In this document: piece after piece, positions 1 to 8,014 of the stretch | How positions within the stretch are numbered: the stretch's first letter is position 1 | Layout of the letters: every line of letters begins with the position of its first letter | Assembly (NCBI GenBank): GCA_002840015.1 | Contig: PGZE01000057.1 | Span: forward strand, 1-34,735 | DNA: 34,735 nucleotides | Reading direction: 5' to 3' | Origin: Gammaproteobacteria bacterium HGW-Gammaproteobacteria-2 | GTDB lineage: Bacteria; Pseudomonadota; Gammaproteobacteria; Xanthomonadales; Xanthomonadaceae | Notes under the pieces: generated by a model | Told to the model about the DNA's origin: nothing | Database searches by the model: none | Seen by the model: only the letters and a program-made list of their open reading frames with translations | Made by a program: the position numbers and the translations under genes

Positions 1-49
1 GATGGTAGTGTGGCATTTGCCATGTGAGAGTAGGTCATCGCCAGGGTCT
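1..49 (+). rRNA. rrf: 5S ribosomal RNA, 3' end (partial)
   Basis: The window opens inside the 3' half of 5S rRNA. The stretch GATGGTAGTGTGG, a short hairpin, then GAGAGTAGG and a GCCAGG ending matches the gammaproteobacterial 5S helix IV/V and 3' strand of helix I. The 5' part lies outside the window. The mature 3' end is placed by comparison with the E. coli end and may be off by a few bases. An intrinsic terminator follows at once, so this is the last gene of an rRNA operon. Confidence 0.93.
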
Positions 50-56
50 TTATCCC

Positions 57-91
57 CAAAACCCCCGTACTCACGTGCGGGGGTTTTGCTT
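57..91 (+). terminator. Intrinsic terminator of the rRNA operon
   Basis: A perfect stem of AAAACCCCCG (58-67) with CGGGGGTTTT (78-87) is extended inward by GU/AU/CG pairs and closed by a tetraloop. It is followed by TTTTGCTTTT. It sits directly behind the 5S rRNA. The A-tract on the left could let it also stop transcription from the minus-strand gene ending at 145. Confidence 0.92.
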
Positions 92-144
92 TTGCATAAC
101 CGCAAATTAAAACACTGGCTCCAGCGTCTCGGACCGCACCAGAG

Positions 145-918
145 TCACGCAGAAAGGGCACTACCCTGAAGTGCTGATTCGGGTACGCGAAGGGACAGGG
201 CAACGGCCAGATGATCCGAACCGGCGGCCGGTAACACCCTCGGTGCCGGCTCGGCCGTACGCAAACTGGTGAGGATGTGATCGAGTGGGCGCTGTGGCTT
301 CCAGCTTGGGAATGTCGGTTGTGACCACGCTGGCGGTTGTAGCTGCGTGTTACGGTAAAGGCATTCCAGTTCGGGTGCGTCAGGGGGACAATTGAAGTCG
401 CCCATCAGCACCACGTTTGGGAATTCACTGAGCAACTCAGCCAGATATGTTGCCTGCACACGGCGCGAGCGGGCGCCGAGCGACAAATGTGCCACTGCTA
501 CTGTCAGGCCGTCGATGCCTTGGCCCATCCGTGCAACCAACACACCGCGCCCCGGCAGACGACCGGGCAAGGGATAGTCAATCACCTCAAGCAATGGCAA
601 TCGACTGAGCAGCCCATTGGCGCTGGAGGCGATGCCGCCAATGCGGCGATTCGGTTGGTGACTCCAGAAGGGCATATCGCTTTGTTGAGCGAGATAGTGG
701 GTCTGGTTCATGAAGCCAGAGCGCAGGCTGCCGGGGTCGGATTCTTGCAGGCCAACCAGGTCGTAACTGGTGATCATGTTCGCGAACGCATCAAGCGTGC
801 TGCGCTTTCCGGCAGGCAGCACGTTACTCCAGCCACGGGTGATGTAATCGCCATAGCTTGCAGTGCGCGAGCCGGCTTGGATGTTGCATGTCAACAGGGT
901 AAGTGTGCGCTCGGCCAT
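145..918 (-). CDS. Endonuclease/exonuclease/phosphatase (EEP) family protein
   Basis: This 257-aa protein has the DNase I-like EEP fold. Visible family motifs in order are TCNIQ near the N-terminus (Asn metal site), LQES (Glu metal ligand), AHLSLG, GDFN (catalytic Asp/Asn), PLDHIL and the terminal SDHLAV carrying the general His. All expected catalytic positions are present, so it should be an active metal-dependent phosphodiesterase or nuclease. No signal peptide is evident and the substrate cannot be told from sequence. It lies downstream of dsbA and cytochrome c4 on the same strand; to my knowledge an EEP gene often occupies this place beside dsbA/cc4/engB in gammaproteobacteria. The ATG at 916-918 has only a weak ribosome binding site. 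Confidence 0.85.
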   Translation of the reverse strand: MAERTLTLLTCNIQAGSRTASYGDYITRGWSNVLPAGKRSTLDAFANMITSYDLVGLQESDPGSLRSGFMNQTHYLAQQSDMPFWSHQPNRRIGGIASSANGLLSRLPLLEVIDYPLPGRLPGRGVLVARMGQGIDGLTVAVAHLSLGARSRRVQATYLAELLSEFPNVVLMGDFNCPPDAPELECLYRNTQLQPPAWSQPTFPSWKPQRPLDHILTSLRTAEPAPRVLPAAGSDHLAVALSLRVPESALQGSALSA

Positions 919-1057
919 GGCGTTAAGACTACCGGATGAACACGTTCGTTCAACGACGAACCTGGGCCAAGTACAGGTGACGGAACATCAGCACGCTACA
1001 TGGTGCGTAACGCGTGTCCGTTGGCATATTTTATCGGCTGTGCTATTGCGAAGGTAT
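919..1057. other. Intergenic stretch without a recognised gene
   Basis: This spacer between the EEP gene and the dsbA terminator shows no convincing ORF or RNA gene. It probably holds the promoter of the EEP gene reading leftward, because the terminator at 1058-1089 separates that gene from dsbA. Confidence 0.5.
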
Positions 1058-1089
1058 AAAAAAAAGGGCCGCACTGCGACCCTTTTTTT
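1058..1089. terminator. Bidirectional-type intrinsic terminator behind dsbA
   Basis: The hairpin pairs AAAAAAAGGG (from 1059) with CCCTTTTTTT (1080-1089) and has an inner CGCA-C-TGCG stem. A-tract and T-tract give it the U-run needed in either direction. On the minus strand it lies 17-48 bases past the dsbA stop, so it most likely ends the cytochrome c4-dsbA transcript. Confidence 0.88.
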
Positions 1090-1105
1090 GACGCATACTT
1101 TGGAG

Positions 1106-1771
1106 TTACTGTTGCGCAACGGCTTGTTTTGCCGCCTCACGCTCTCGATCAATCAGGTATTCAGCAGTCTTGAGCATGCCCGGCAGGCCAGTTTCCGGGG
1201 TAGCCATCACCCGATACTTGCCAGCAACGACCAAGCTTGGCGTGCCCTGAATCATCCAGCGCGGTGCGAGTTGGCGAGCGCGATTGATCTTCGCATTCAC
1301 TGCAAAGCTCTGCATGGTGGACTCAAACACCTTGGGTTCAACGCCGTAGTCGCCGTAAAATGCCGCGATTTCGGAGATCGAGGAAAACGGGCGCTTTTCG
1401 ATATGGATTGCCTTGAACAGCGCATCATGCGTCTTGTCCAGCAGCCCCATGCTCTCGGCTGCATAAAACGCCCTGCCAAACGCCTCCCATGAACCACCTT
1501 GCGACATTGGCATGTAGATGAAGTTGACGTCTTCCGGAAGGTCCTTTTTCCAGTTGTTCACAAACGGCTGAAAATTGGCGCAGTGGATACAGGCATAGCT
1601 GAATACCTCAACCACTTCAAATTTGCCCTCAACTGGCGCCATCGGCTGCGCTGAAGCCATAGTGGTGAACTCGCGGCCTTCCTGCGGGGTGGTGTCGTCT
1701 GAACCCGCTTGTGCCTGGGCAGCTATCGGTAGCAGGCTGGCGATAGCGAGTAATGCCATGTGACGAATCAT
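1106..1771 (-). CDS. dsbA: Thiol:disulfide interchange protein DsbA
   Basis: This is a periplasmic thiol oxidase that introduces disulfides into exported proteins and is re-oxidised by DsbB. The 221-aa product starts with a Sec signal peptide (about residues 1-20, ending AAQA). It has the thioredoxin-fold active site C61-I-H-C64 and the cis-proline loop GTPS (T177-P178), with the inserted helical domain between them. E. coli DsbA has CPHC, so the Ile in the dipeptide is a visible difference that could shift redox potential. A GGAGA ribosome binding site lies at normal spacing before the ATG. Upstream on the same strand is the cytochrome c4 gene, a common pairing in Pseudomonas and relatives. 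Only one dsbA is present here. Confidence 0.93.
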   Translation of the reverse strand: MIRHMALLAIASLLPIAAQAQAGSDDTTPQEGREFTTMASAQPMAPVEGKFEVVEVFSYACIHCANFQPFVNNWKKDLPEDVNFIYMPMSQGGSWEAFGRAFYAAESMGLLDKTHDALFKAIHIEKRPFSSISEIAAFYGDYGVEPKVFESTMQSFAVNAKINRARQLAPRWMIQGTPSLVVAGKYRVMATPETGLPGMLKTAEYLIDREREAAKQAVAQQ

Positions 1772-1842
1772 TGAACTCTCCCGAAGATGGTGATGTATGC
1801 GGTTGCAGCCTAACTGTCGTCTGCTGAACGGCGGCTGGTTGT

Positions 1843-2619
1843 TTAGCGCGCTGCGGTGCTCTCTGGCGAAGCGGCGTGCAGGCCTTCTATGTAGCTTGCC
1901 AACGAGTCTATCTCCTCGTCTGTGAGCAATGTTGCAACCCCCTTCATCACTTCGTTGGCGTTTTCACCGTTGCCGTAGCTTGTGCCGTCGCGATAACGGC
2001 GCAGCAAATCGGCGCTGTAGCGCGCGTGTTGGCCGGCCAGCGACGGGTATGCGGGGCCCGGGTTGCCACGGCCGGTGGGGCCATGGCAAGACGCACAAGC
2101 CGGTATGCCGCGCATGGCATCGCCACCGCGATAAAGGCTCTCGCCCACCTGATAGAACTTCTTGCCGCTGTTGGGGCCAGTGCTGATCGGTGTTTCGTCG
2201 GCGACGCCGGGCAGAGCGGCCTGGCTGGCGAACCAGGCCCCCAGGTCGCGTGCATCCTGCGCGCTGAGCATGGCGGAAAAGCCCAGCATGATCGGGTTGG
2301 CGCGTTCGCCACTCTTGAATAGGGCGAGGTGGCGGGCAATATAACGCTCATGTTGACCGGCCAGCTTGGGGTATTGCGGATCGGTGGCATTGCCATCGAT
2401 GCCGTGGCAGGCGCCACAAACGGCAGCCTTTGTTTGCCCGGCAACAGCATCACCAGCGACTGGCACCTGGTTAGCTGCGGCAAGCTCCTGTACTGCTGAC
2501 GCTGGTGCATCTTCAACAGGGATGACCGTTGCGCCATCAGACTGAGCGAGCGCGGGCGAGGCGAGCAAAGCGCTGGCAAACAGCAGGCCGAGCATGGCCA
2601 GGTTGCGCGAGGGTGTCAT
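1843..2619 (-). CDS. Diheme cytochrome c4
   Basis: This periplasmic electron carrier donates to cytochrome oxidases. The 258-aa product has a signal peptide (cleavage after SPALAQ, about residue 26) and two class I cytochrome c domains. Their heme-binding motifs are CGACH (C68, C71, H72) and CASCH (C175, C178, H179), each followed by the PxLAGQH.RY segment typical of c4. Met ligands are available downstream of each site. I chose the ATG at 2617-2619 over an upstream in-frame start at 2673 because it has a GGAG ribosome binding site 7 bases away and begins directly with the signal peptide. It is divergent from engB, the usual gammaproteobacterial arrangement. Confidence 0.92.
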   Translation of the reverse strand: MTPSRNLAMLGLLFASALLASPALAQSDGATVIPVEDAPASAVQELAAANQVPVAGDAVAGQTKAAVCGACHGIDGNATDPQYPKLAGQHERYIARHLALFKSGERANPIMLGFSAMLSAQDARDLGAWFASQAALPGVADETPISTGPNSGKKFYQVGESLYRGGDAMRGIPACASCHGPTGRGNPGPAYPSLAGQHARYSADLLRRYRDGTSYGNGENANEVMKGVATLLTDEEIDSLASYIEGLHAASPESTAAR

Positions 2620-2863
2620 GAGCAGGCTCCGGGATGCTGGAATGTGACGAAATGGCTGGCGCCTACGGCGCAACCGCGAAAACCCTGCGATTATCCCAGT
2701 GTGTGGCAGTGGTGGTCAACGAACTTGGCGCGAGGTGGGGGCTGCGGCGGGTCAGCTCGCGCGTAACATAGCGCGCTATTGCATGTTGCCGGCTGATTTT
2801 CTGGTGTCGCGGCGCATAAACAGCGATCATGCGGGTTCTTGATTGCACAGGCTGCACGGCTAT

Positions 2864-3487
2864 ATGGCCAATCCCCTTGTACAAGCCAGCTATCTGCTTT
2901 CCGCGCACCTTTCGCACCAGCTGCCGCCTGATGTGGGGCGAGAGGTTGCGTTTGCCGGGCGATCCAACGCCGGCAAATCCAGCGCGCTCAATGCCATGAC
3001 CGGTCGCAATGGCTTGGCGCGCACTTCCAAGACTCCGGGCCGCACCCAGCAACTGGTCTACTTTCTGTGCGCGCCAGACACTTATCTGGTCGACTTGCCT
3101 GGTTATGGCTATGCCAAGGTGGGTAAGGACCTGCGTTCGCATTGGCTGAAGTTCGTCAACAATTGGTTTCAGACCCGCGAAGCGCTGTGCGGCCTTGTGG
3201 TGGTGATGGATATACGTCATCCGCTGCGCGAATACGATCAGCAGATGCTGCAATATGCCACCGTGCGCGGATTGCCTGTGCATTGTCTGTTGACCAAGGC
3301 CGACAAGATATCGCGCAGCGATCAGGTGATCACGCTGCGCAAAGTCGCCGATGCCTTGCCACCTGGCGCCACCGCCCAGCTTTTTTCAGCGACCAAGAAG
3401 GTTGGCATTGATGAAGCGCGCAACATCGTGGCCGGATGGCTCGGCCTGGATGCCTCGGAGCCACCCGCTGCGCTGGACACGCAATAG
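2864..3487 (+). CDS. engB: Ribosome biogenesis GTP-binding protein EngB (YihA/YsxC)
   Basis: This small TRAFAC GTPase is needed for late assembly of the 50S subunit. The 207-aa protein shows G1 GRSNAGKSS (residues 32-40), a G2 region with TSKTPGRTQ, G3 DLPGYGYA, G4 TKAD and G5 SATK, all typical of EngB. The start is placed at ATG 2864 (MANPLVQASYLL); an in-frame TTG at 2843 would add seven residues but looks less likely. The C-terminal few residues (SEPPAALDTQ) are unstructured. It is followed after 75 bp by gshA on the same strand and is divergent from cytochrome c4. Confidence 0.94.
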   Translation: MANPLVQASYLLSAHLSHQLPPDVGREVAFAGRSNAGKSSALNAMTGRNGLARTSKTPGRTQQLVYFLCAPDTYLVDLPGYGYAKVGKDLRSHWLKFVNNWFQTREALCGLVVVMDIRHPLREYDQQMLQYATVRGLPVHCLLTKADKISRSDQVITLRKVADALPPGATAQLFSATKKVGIDEARNIVAGWLGLDASEPPAALDTQ

Positions 3488-3562
3488 CCATCCGCCCGCA
3501 GCAAAGCACACGCCACTACCATTCGCGCGTTATCGATCGAATGAATCTACAGGAATACCTCC

Positions 3563-4927
3563 GTGTCCAGCCCAAGCGCCGCACCCAGCACGCTCATCAA
3601 AGATCGCAAGCAGTTGGTCGAATATCTGGAGTCTGGCAGCAAACCGCCGGCCGATTGGCGGATTGGCACCGAACACGAGAAATTCGGTTTCCAGCTCGAT
3701 GATCTGCGTCCATTGTCGTTTGATGGGGAGCGCGGTATCGAAGCGGTGCTGCGTGGTCTGGCAGCGAATGGTTGGGCCCCGATCACCGAGCATGGTCATA
3801 TCATCGCGCTCAGCCGCGATGGTGCATCGGTGACGCTGGAGCCGGCCGGACAACTGGAGTTGTCGGGAGCGCCGCTGGCCAGCATCCACGAAACCTGCGC
3901 AGAGGTTTCGGCGCATTTGCGTGAAGTGAAATCCGTTTCCGATGCGCTTGGGGTCGGCTTTCTGGGCATGGGCTTTCAGCCCAAGTGGCGGCGCGAGGAC
4001 ATGCCGTGGATGCCCAAAGGCCGCTACCAGATCATGCGCAATTACATGCCCAAGGTCGGCTCGCTCGGTCTGGACATGATGACCCGCACCTGCACCGTGC
4101 AGGTGAATCTCGACTTCGCCAACGAAGCGGACATGGTCAAGAAATTTCGCGTCAGCCTAGCGTTGCAGCCCATTGCCACCGCACTGTTCGCCGATTCGCC
4201 GTTCACCGAAGGCAAGCCCAATGGCTATCTGAGTTATCGCTCGCAGATATGGACCGACACCGACCCGGGTCGCACCGGCATGCTCGATTTCGTGTTCGAT
4301 GCGGGTTTCGGTTTCGAGCGATATGTGGACTACATGCTCGATGTGCCGATGTATTTCAGCTATCGCAATGGCGAATACATCGATTGCAGCGGGCTGAGTT
4401 TTCGTGATTTTCTGGCCGGCAAACTGGCGCCGTTGCCAGGCGCGCTGCCCACGCTGAACGATTGGTCCGACCACCTGACCACCGCGTTTCCCGAAGTGCG
4501 GATGAAGAAGTTTCTGGAGATGCGTGGTGCCGATGGCGGCCCGTGGAATCGCCTGTGCGCGCTGCCCGCGTTCTGGGTTGGCTTGTTGTACGACGATGCC
4601 GCGCTGGATGCAGCGTGGGACTTGGTGCGCGACTTCACCAGCGAAGAGCGCCATGCCTTGCGTGATGGCGTGCCCAAGTACGCGCTCAAGCTGCCGTTCC
4701 GAGGTGCCAGTGTGCGCGAGCTGGCCATTGAAACGCTGAAAATTGCTGAGGCGGGGCTGGCCCGGCGCCGCGTGTTGTGTGCCCAGGGTGGCGATGAAAC
4801 GGTTTTCATCGAGCCGTTGCTGGAGATCGCGCTGGCCAACCAGACGCCAGCCGAGCAGAAGCTGGAATTGTTTCATGGTCGTTGGCAGGGCTCGGTGGAT
4901 CCGCTGTTTCGCGAGTTCGCCTACTGA
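3563..4927 (+). CDS. gshA: Glutamate-cysteine ligase, plant/alphaproteobacterial type
   Basis: This enzyme catalyses ATP-dependent joining of L-glutamate and L-cysteine, the first step of glutathione synthesis. The 454-aa length and motifs ([77 protein letters not shown]) match the GCS2-type family found in plants, alphaproteobacteria and xanthomonads rather than E. coli GshA. The start is a GTG at 3563 with an AGGA about nine bases upstream; there is no in-frame ATG just before it. It is complete, with no missing blocks. It may share a transcript with engB. Confidence 0.92.
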   Translation: MSSPSAAPSTLIKDRKQLVEYLESGSKPPADWRIGTEHEKFGFQLDDLRPLSFDGERGIEAVLRGLAANGWAPITEHGHIIALSRDGASVTLEPAGQLELSGAPLASIHETCAEVSAHLREVKSVSDALGVGFLGMGFQPKWRREDMPWMPKGRYQIMRNYMPKVGSLGLDMMTRTCTVQVNLDFANEADMVKKFRVSLALQPIATALFADSPFTEGKPNGYLSYRSQIWTDTDPGRTGMLDFVFDAGFGFERYVDYMLDVPMYFSYRNGEYIDCSGLSFRDFLAGKLAPLPGALPTLNDWSDHLTTAFPEVRMKKFLEMRGADGGPWNRLCALPAFWVGLLYDDAALDAAWDLVRDFTSEERHALRDGVPKYALKLPFRGASVRELAIETLKIAEAGLARRRVLCAQGGDETVFIEPLLEIALANQTPAEQKLELFHGRWQGSVDPLFREFAY

Positions 4928-4951
4928 TCTCCGCGTGAAGGAGGAGCAGCG

Positions 4952-5572
4952 TCAACGCGCAAGTGCGGCTGCTGCCAAAGGCTTTGCCAACTCCGCCCAC
5001 AGCGCATGCATGGCAGCGCCAGGGTGCAGGCCATCGGCGGCCAGCATGGCGGCGTCATCGCCGTGACGCCGCGAAACGGCGGTGATGTCGAGGAACGCCG
5101 CGCCGCGTGCCACAGCCTGCACCCGCGCGATGGCGTTGTATTGGTCGATCTGTGTTGCAATCAGCGCCGGCTGATGGCCATCGGCGCGGGCAAACGGGGT
5201 GACGCCCCAATCGGGAATCGACAGCACCAGGACCCGCTGCGGATGCCCGGCAGTGAGCGCAATGGCCTGATCGAGCAACTGCGCAAAGCGCGGGCCATAT
5301 TCAGCCAGCGGGTAGCCACGGTATTGATCATTCACCCCGATCAGTAGCGACACCAGCCGCCAGTGGCCGAGCGGCTGTTCGGCGGCAATCGCGTTAGCCA
5401 GCTCGGCGCAGGTCCAGCCGGTCTGCGCAATGATCTTCGGTCGGCCGAGATCCAGGCCGGTATCGGTCAGCCGTTGTGCCAGGCAGTTGGGCCAGCGCGC
5501 CTCAGCGGTGACGCCTTCACCGATGGTGTAGGAATCGCCGAGCGCAAGAAAGCCCTGAATCGATGTGCGCAT
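4952..5572 (-). CDS. SGNH/GDSL-family hydrolase (probable esterase/lipase)
   Basis: This 206-aa protein has the SGNH hydrolase signatures: block I GDSYTIGEG with the nucleophilic Ser near residue 15, block III GVND (oxyanion Asn), and block V DGLHP with the catalytic Asp/His pair. The block II Gly is probably in QTGWT. No signal peptide is visible, so it is probably cytoplasmic. The ATG at 5570-5572 overlaps the alaA stop as TGATG, so it is probably translationally coupled to the aminotransferase; a GTG one codon upstream (5575) is an alternative. The substrate is not predictable. Confidence 0.86.
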   Translation of the reverse strand: MRTSIQGFLALGDSYTIGEGVTAEARWPNCLAQRLTDTGLDLGRPKIIAQTGWTCAELANAIAAEQPLGHWRLVSLLIGVNDQYRGYPLAEYGPRFAQLLDQAIALTAGHPQRVLVLSIPDWGVTPFARADGHQPALIATQIDQYNAIARVQAVARGAAFLDITAVSRRHGDDAAMLAADGLHPGAAMHALWAELAKPLAAAALAR

Positions 5573-6828
5573 CACACCAATGCGGCAGATGCCGCCGGCT
5601 GTGGGTGACGCTTGGCGCGGCGTTGCAGCGTGCGATCGATACGTGCGAACACCTCGCGCAACTGCTCCGGCTCGGGCAGCAGCGTTACCCGGAAATGGCT
5701 GCGATAGGGCACGTTGAAACTGGAGCCGGGCACGATCAGCACGCTTTCGTGTTCCAGCAGCTCAACCGCGAATTGATGATCATCAAAGCCCAGTGCGGCC
5801 TCACCGACAACCGCCGGAAACGCATACAGGGCGCCAGCCGGGTGGTTCAGCGTCAACCACTCACTTTGCGCACAGGCATCGATCACTGCGCGCCGGGCCT
5901 CGTACAGGCGGCCGCCAGGCGCACACAGGGCGGCAATCGTGTTGATCCCGTTGAGTGCCGCCGGCACTGCCCATTGTCCCGGCACATTCGCGCACAGGCG
6001 CAAGGCGCCGAGCAGATCCAGCGCGTGGTGATAATCGGCGATACGGCGGCGCTCGCCACTGAGCACGGCCCAGCCGACCCGGTAGCCGCAGGCGCGATGG
6101 ACTTTCGACAGGCCGCCAAAGCTCAGGCACGGCACGTCGCCGGCAAGCGGCGCCAGCGGCTCGAAGCGGGCGTCGTCGTAGGTGATGCCATCGTAGATTT
6201 CATCGCTCATCAACAGCAGACCGTGGCGGCGGGCTACCGACACCAGATCCTGCAACAGTTCGCGTGGGTACACCGCACCGGTCGGGTTGTTCGGGTTGAT
6301 CAGCACCAGTGCGCGTGTGCGCGCGGTGATCTTGCTTTCGATTTCATCCGGGTCGGGCAAAAAGCTGTTATCCGCCGCGCAGCGGTAATACACCGGCTCG
6401 CCATCGTTGAGCAGGGTGGCGGCGCTCCACAGCGGGTAGTCGGGGCTGGGCAACAACACCTCATCGCCGGGGTCGAGCAAGGCACGCAGCGCCAGATCGA
6501 TCAGCTCGCTCACGCCATTGCCGATGAAAACGGCATTGGCATCGATGCCGTTGACACCGCGTGCGGAAAACTGCGCGGCAACGGCTTCGCGCGCCTGCGC
6601 CAGCCCCTGTTGATGGGCGTAGGCATCGCTATCGGCCAGGCCGCGCACGATGGCGTCGGACAAATGCGGTGGGGCGCGAAAACCGAATGCGCCGGGGTTG
6701 CCGATATTGAGCTTGATCAACTCGCGGCCCTGGGCTTCAAGTTCGCGCGCACGTCGGGCCAGTTCGCCGCGGATTTCATAGCGCACCTGACTCAGGCGGC
6801 TGCGGGTGTTCAGAGGTTTTTCGGTCAT
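5572..6828 (-). CDS. alaA: AlaA-like glutamate-pyruvate aminotransferase (class I, PLP)
   Basis: This PLP-dependent transaminase is expected to convert pyruvate and glutamate to alanine and 2-oxoglutarate. The 418-aa sequence follows E. coli AlaA closely: IRGELARRARELEAQG at the N-terminus, FIGNGVSELI, SPDYPLW, INPNNPTGAVY (PLP-binding Asn), DEIYDGI.YDDA, FGGLSK with the Schiff-base Lys at about residue 242, and LRLCANVPGQWA. The ATG at 6826-6828 is followed by MTEKPLNTRSRLSQVRYEIR. It is divergent from rsgA with a 91-bp gap that must contain both promoters. It is coupled downstream to the SGNH hydrolase gene. Confidence 0.9.
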   Translation of the reverse strand: MTEKPLNTRSRLSQVRYEIRGELARRARELEAQGRELIKLNIGNPGAFGFRAPPHLSDAIVRGLADSDAYAHQQGLAQAREAVAAQFSARGVNGIDANAVFIGNGVSELIDLALRALLDPGDEVLLPSPDYPLWSAATLLNDGEPVYYRCAADNSFLPDPDEIESKITARTRALVLINPNNPTGAVYPRELLQDLVSVARRHGLLLMSDEIYDGITYDDARFEPLAPLAGDVPCLSFGGLSKVHRACGYRVGWAVLSGERRRIADYHHALDLLGALRLCANVPGQWAVPAALNGINTIAALCAPGGRLYEARRAVIDACAQSEWLTLNHPAGALYAFPAVVGEAALGFDDHQFAVELLEHESVLIVPGSSFNVPYRSHFRVTLLPEPEQLREVFARIDRTLQRRAKRHPQPAASAALV

Positions 6829-6919
6829 GGGCGGGGCAGGAGGAGAGGGCGGGATCTGCGATTACCATCGCATGCACGCCGCAAGCGTATCGTGGATTGG
6901 CTCGCGCTACACTTCCCAA

Positions 6920-8014
6920 ATGAATTTCGATACCAATTTGCTGCATGTACTTGGCTGGCCCGATGATGCGCGCGCCCGCGACGATCTGGCGCAGGCGCTG
7001 CGCGAGTGGCCCAACGCGTGCCTCGGCCGGGTGGTGGCGCAGCACCGCAGCGGCTATGACGTGGCAACTGATCTCGATACCCGGATTCGCGCCAACGCGC
7101 CGCTGCCATGGACGCGGGCGCGTTTTCCGCCCGAACAGCGCGCTGCGGTGGGCGACTGGGTGCTGCTCGATGTCAATGCGGCGCAGATATTGGGGCTGCT
7201 GCCACGGCGCTCGTTGCTGGCGCGTGCGGCGGCAGGAGAACATTACCGCTGCCAGCCGATCGCGGCCAATGTTGATACGGTGCTGGTGGTGACCGGGCTG
7301 GATCGTGATTTCAATCCGCGCCGGTTGGAGCGGTACCTGCTGTTGGTGCAAAGCAGCGGCGCGCAACCCGTGATCGTATTGACCAAGGCCGATACCGGCG
7401 TCGATGTCGAGGCCGCCAAGGCGCAGTTGCAGGGAATGTGCGAGGGTGGCGTGCCGGTGTTTGCACTCAACGCCAAAGACTCCGAAGCAACACGCGTGCT
7501 TGCCCCGTACCTCGGCGCCGGACAATCGGTCGTGCTGGTCGGCTCCTCGGGCGCCGGCAAATCGACTCTGACCAACACCCTGCTCGGGCGCGAGCGGATG
7601 GCCACTGGTGCGGTACGCGCCAATGATTCACGCGGCCGTCATACCACCACCCATCGTGCCCTGCTGCCGCTGCCGCACGGAGGATGTTTGATCGACACGC
7701 CGGGTATGCGCGAGATCAAGTTCACTGGCGAGGAGGAAATCGACAGCAGTGGGTTTGAGGACATTCAGTCCGCAGCAGCGCGTTGCCGGTTCCGTGATTG
7801 TGTGCATGGCAGCGAACCGGGTTGTGCAGTGCGTGCCGCGATTGATGCCGGCACCCTCGATGCGGGTCATCTTGCCAGCTATTTGAAGTTGTCAGGGGAA
7901 CTGGGTGGGGCAGCGGCGCAACTGGCCCTACGTCAGGCCCAGCGTGACGATGCCCGTAACCAGGGCAAGCCGGCGCACAAGCGCGGGGTCGATAAATACG
8001 GGCGTGACCGGTGA
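6920..8014 (+). CDS. rsgA: Small ribosomal subunit biogenesis GTPase RsgA
   Basis: This circularly permuted GTPase checks late 30S assembly. The 364-aa product has an OB domain at the N-terminus (AVGDWVLLD), then G4 TKAD before G1 GSSGAGKST, G3 DTPGMRE, the permutation typical of RsgA. The C-terminal zinc site CRFRDC-H-x3-EPGC is intact. The start at ATG 6920 (MNFDTNLLHVLGW) is chosen over an in-frame codon 38 residues upstream, which would encode a non-homologous extension overlapping alaA. The stop overlaps the next gene by 4 bp (GTGA), so the two are co-translated. Confidence 0.94.
   Translation: MNFDTNLLHVLGWPDDARARDDLAQALREWPNACLGRVVAQHRSGYDVATDLDTRIRANAPLPWTRARFPPEQRAAVGDWVLLDVNAAQILGLLPRRSLLARAAAGEHYRCQPIAANVDTVLVVTGLDRDFNPRRLERYLLLVQSSGAQPVIVLTKADTGVDVEAAKAQLQGMCEGGVPVFALNAKDSEATRVLAPYLGAGQSVVLVGSSGAGKSTLTNTLLGRERMATGAVRANDSRGRHTTTHRALLPLPHGGCLIDTPGMREIKFTGEEEIDSSGFEDIQSAAARCRFRDCVHGSEPGCAVRAAIDAGTLDAGHLASYLKLSGELGGAAAQLALRQAQRDDARNQGKPAHKRGVDKYGRDR

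Noticed and set aside
2663-3283. Leftward 206-codon frame over engB
   Set aside because: It is antisense to the intact EngB GTPase and has no domain.
5563-6966. Rightward 467-codon open frame over alaA
   Set aside because: It lies antisense to the aminotransferase, whose motifs are unambiguous; the composition is typical of a shadow frame.
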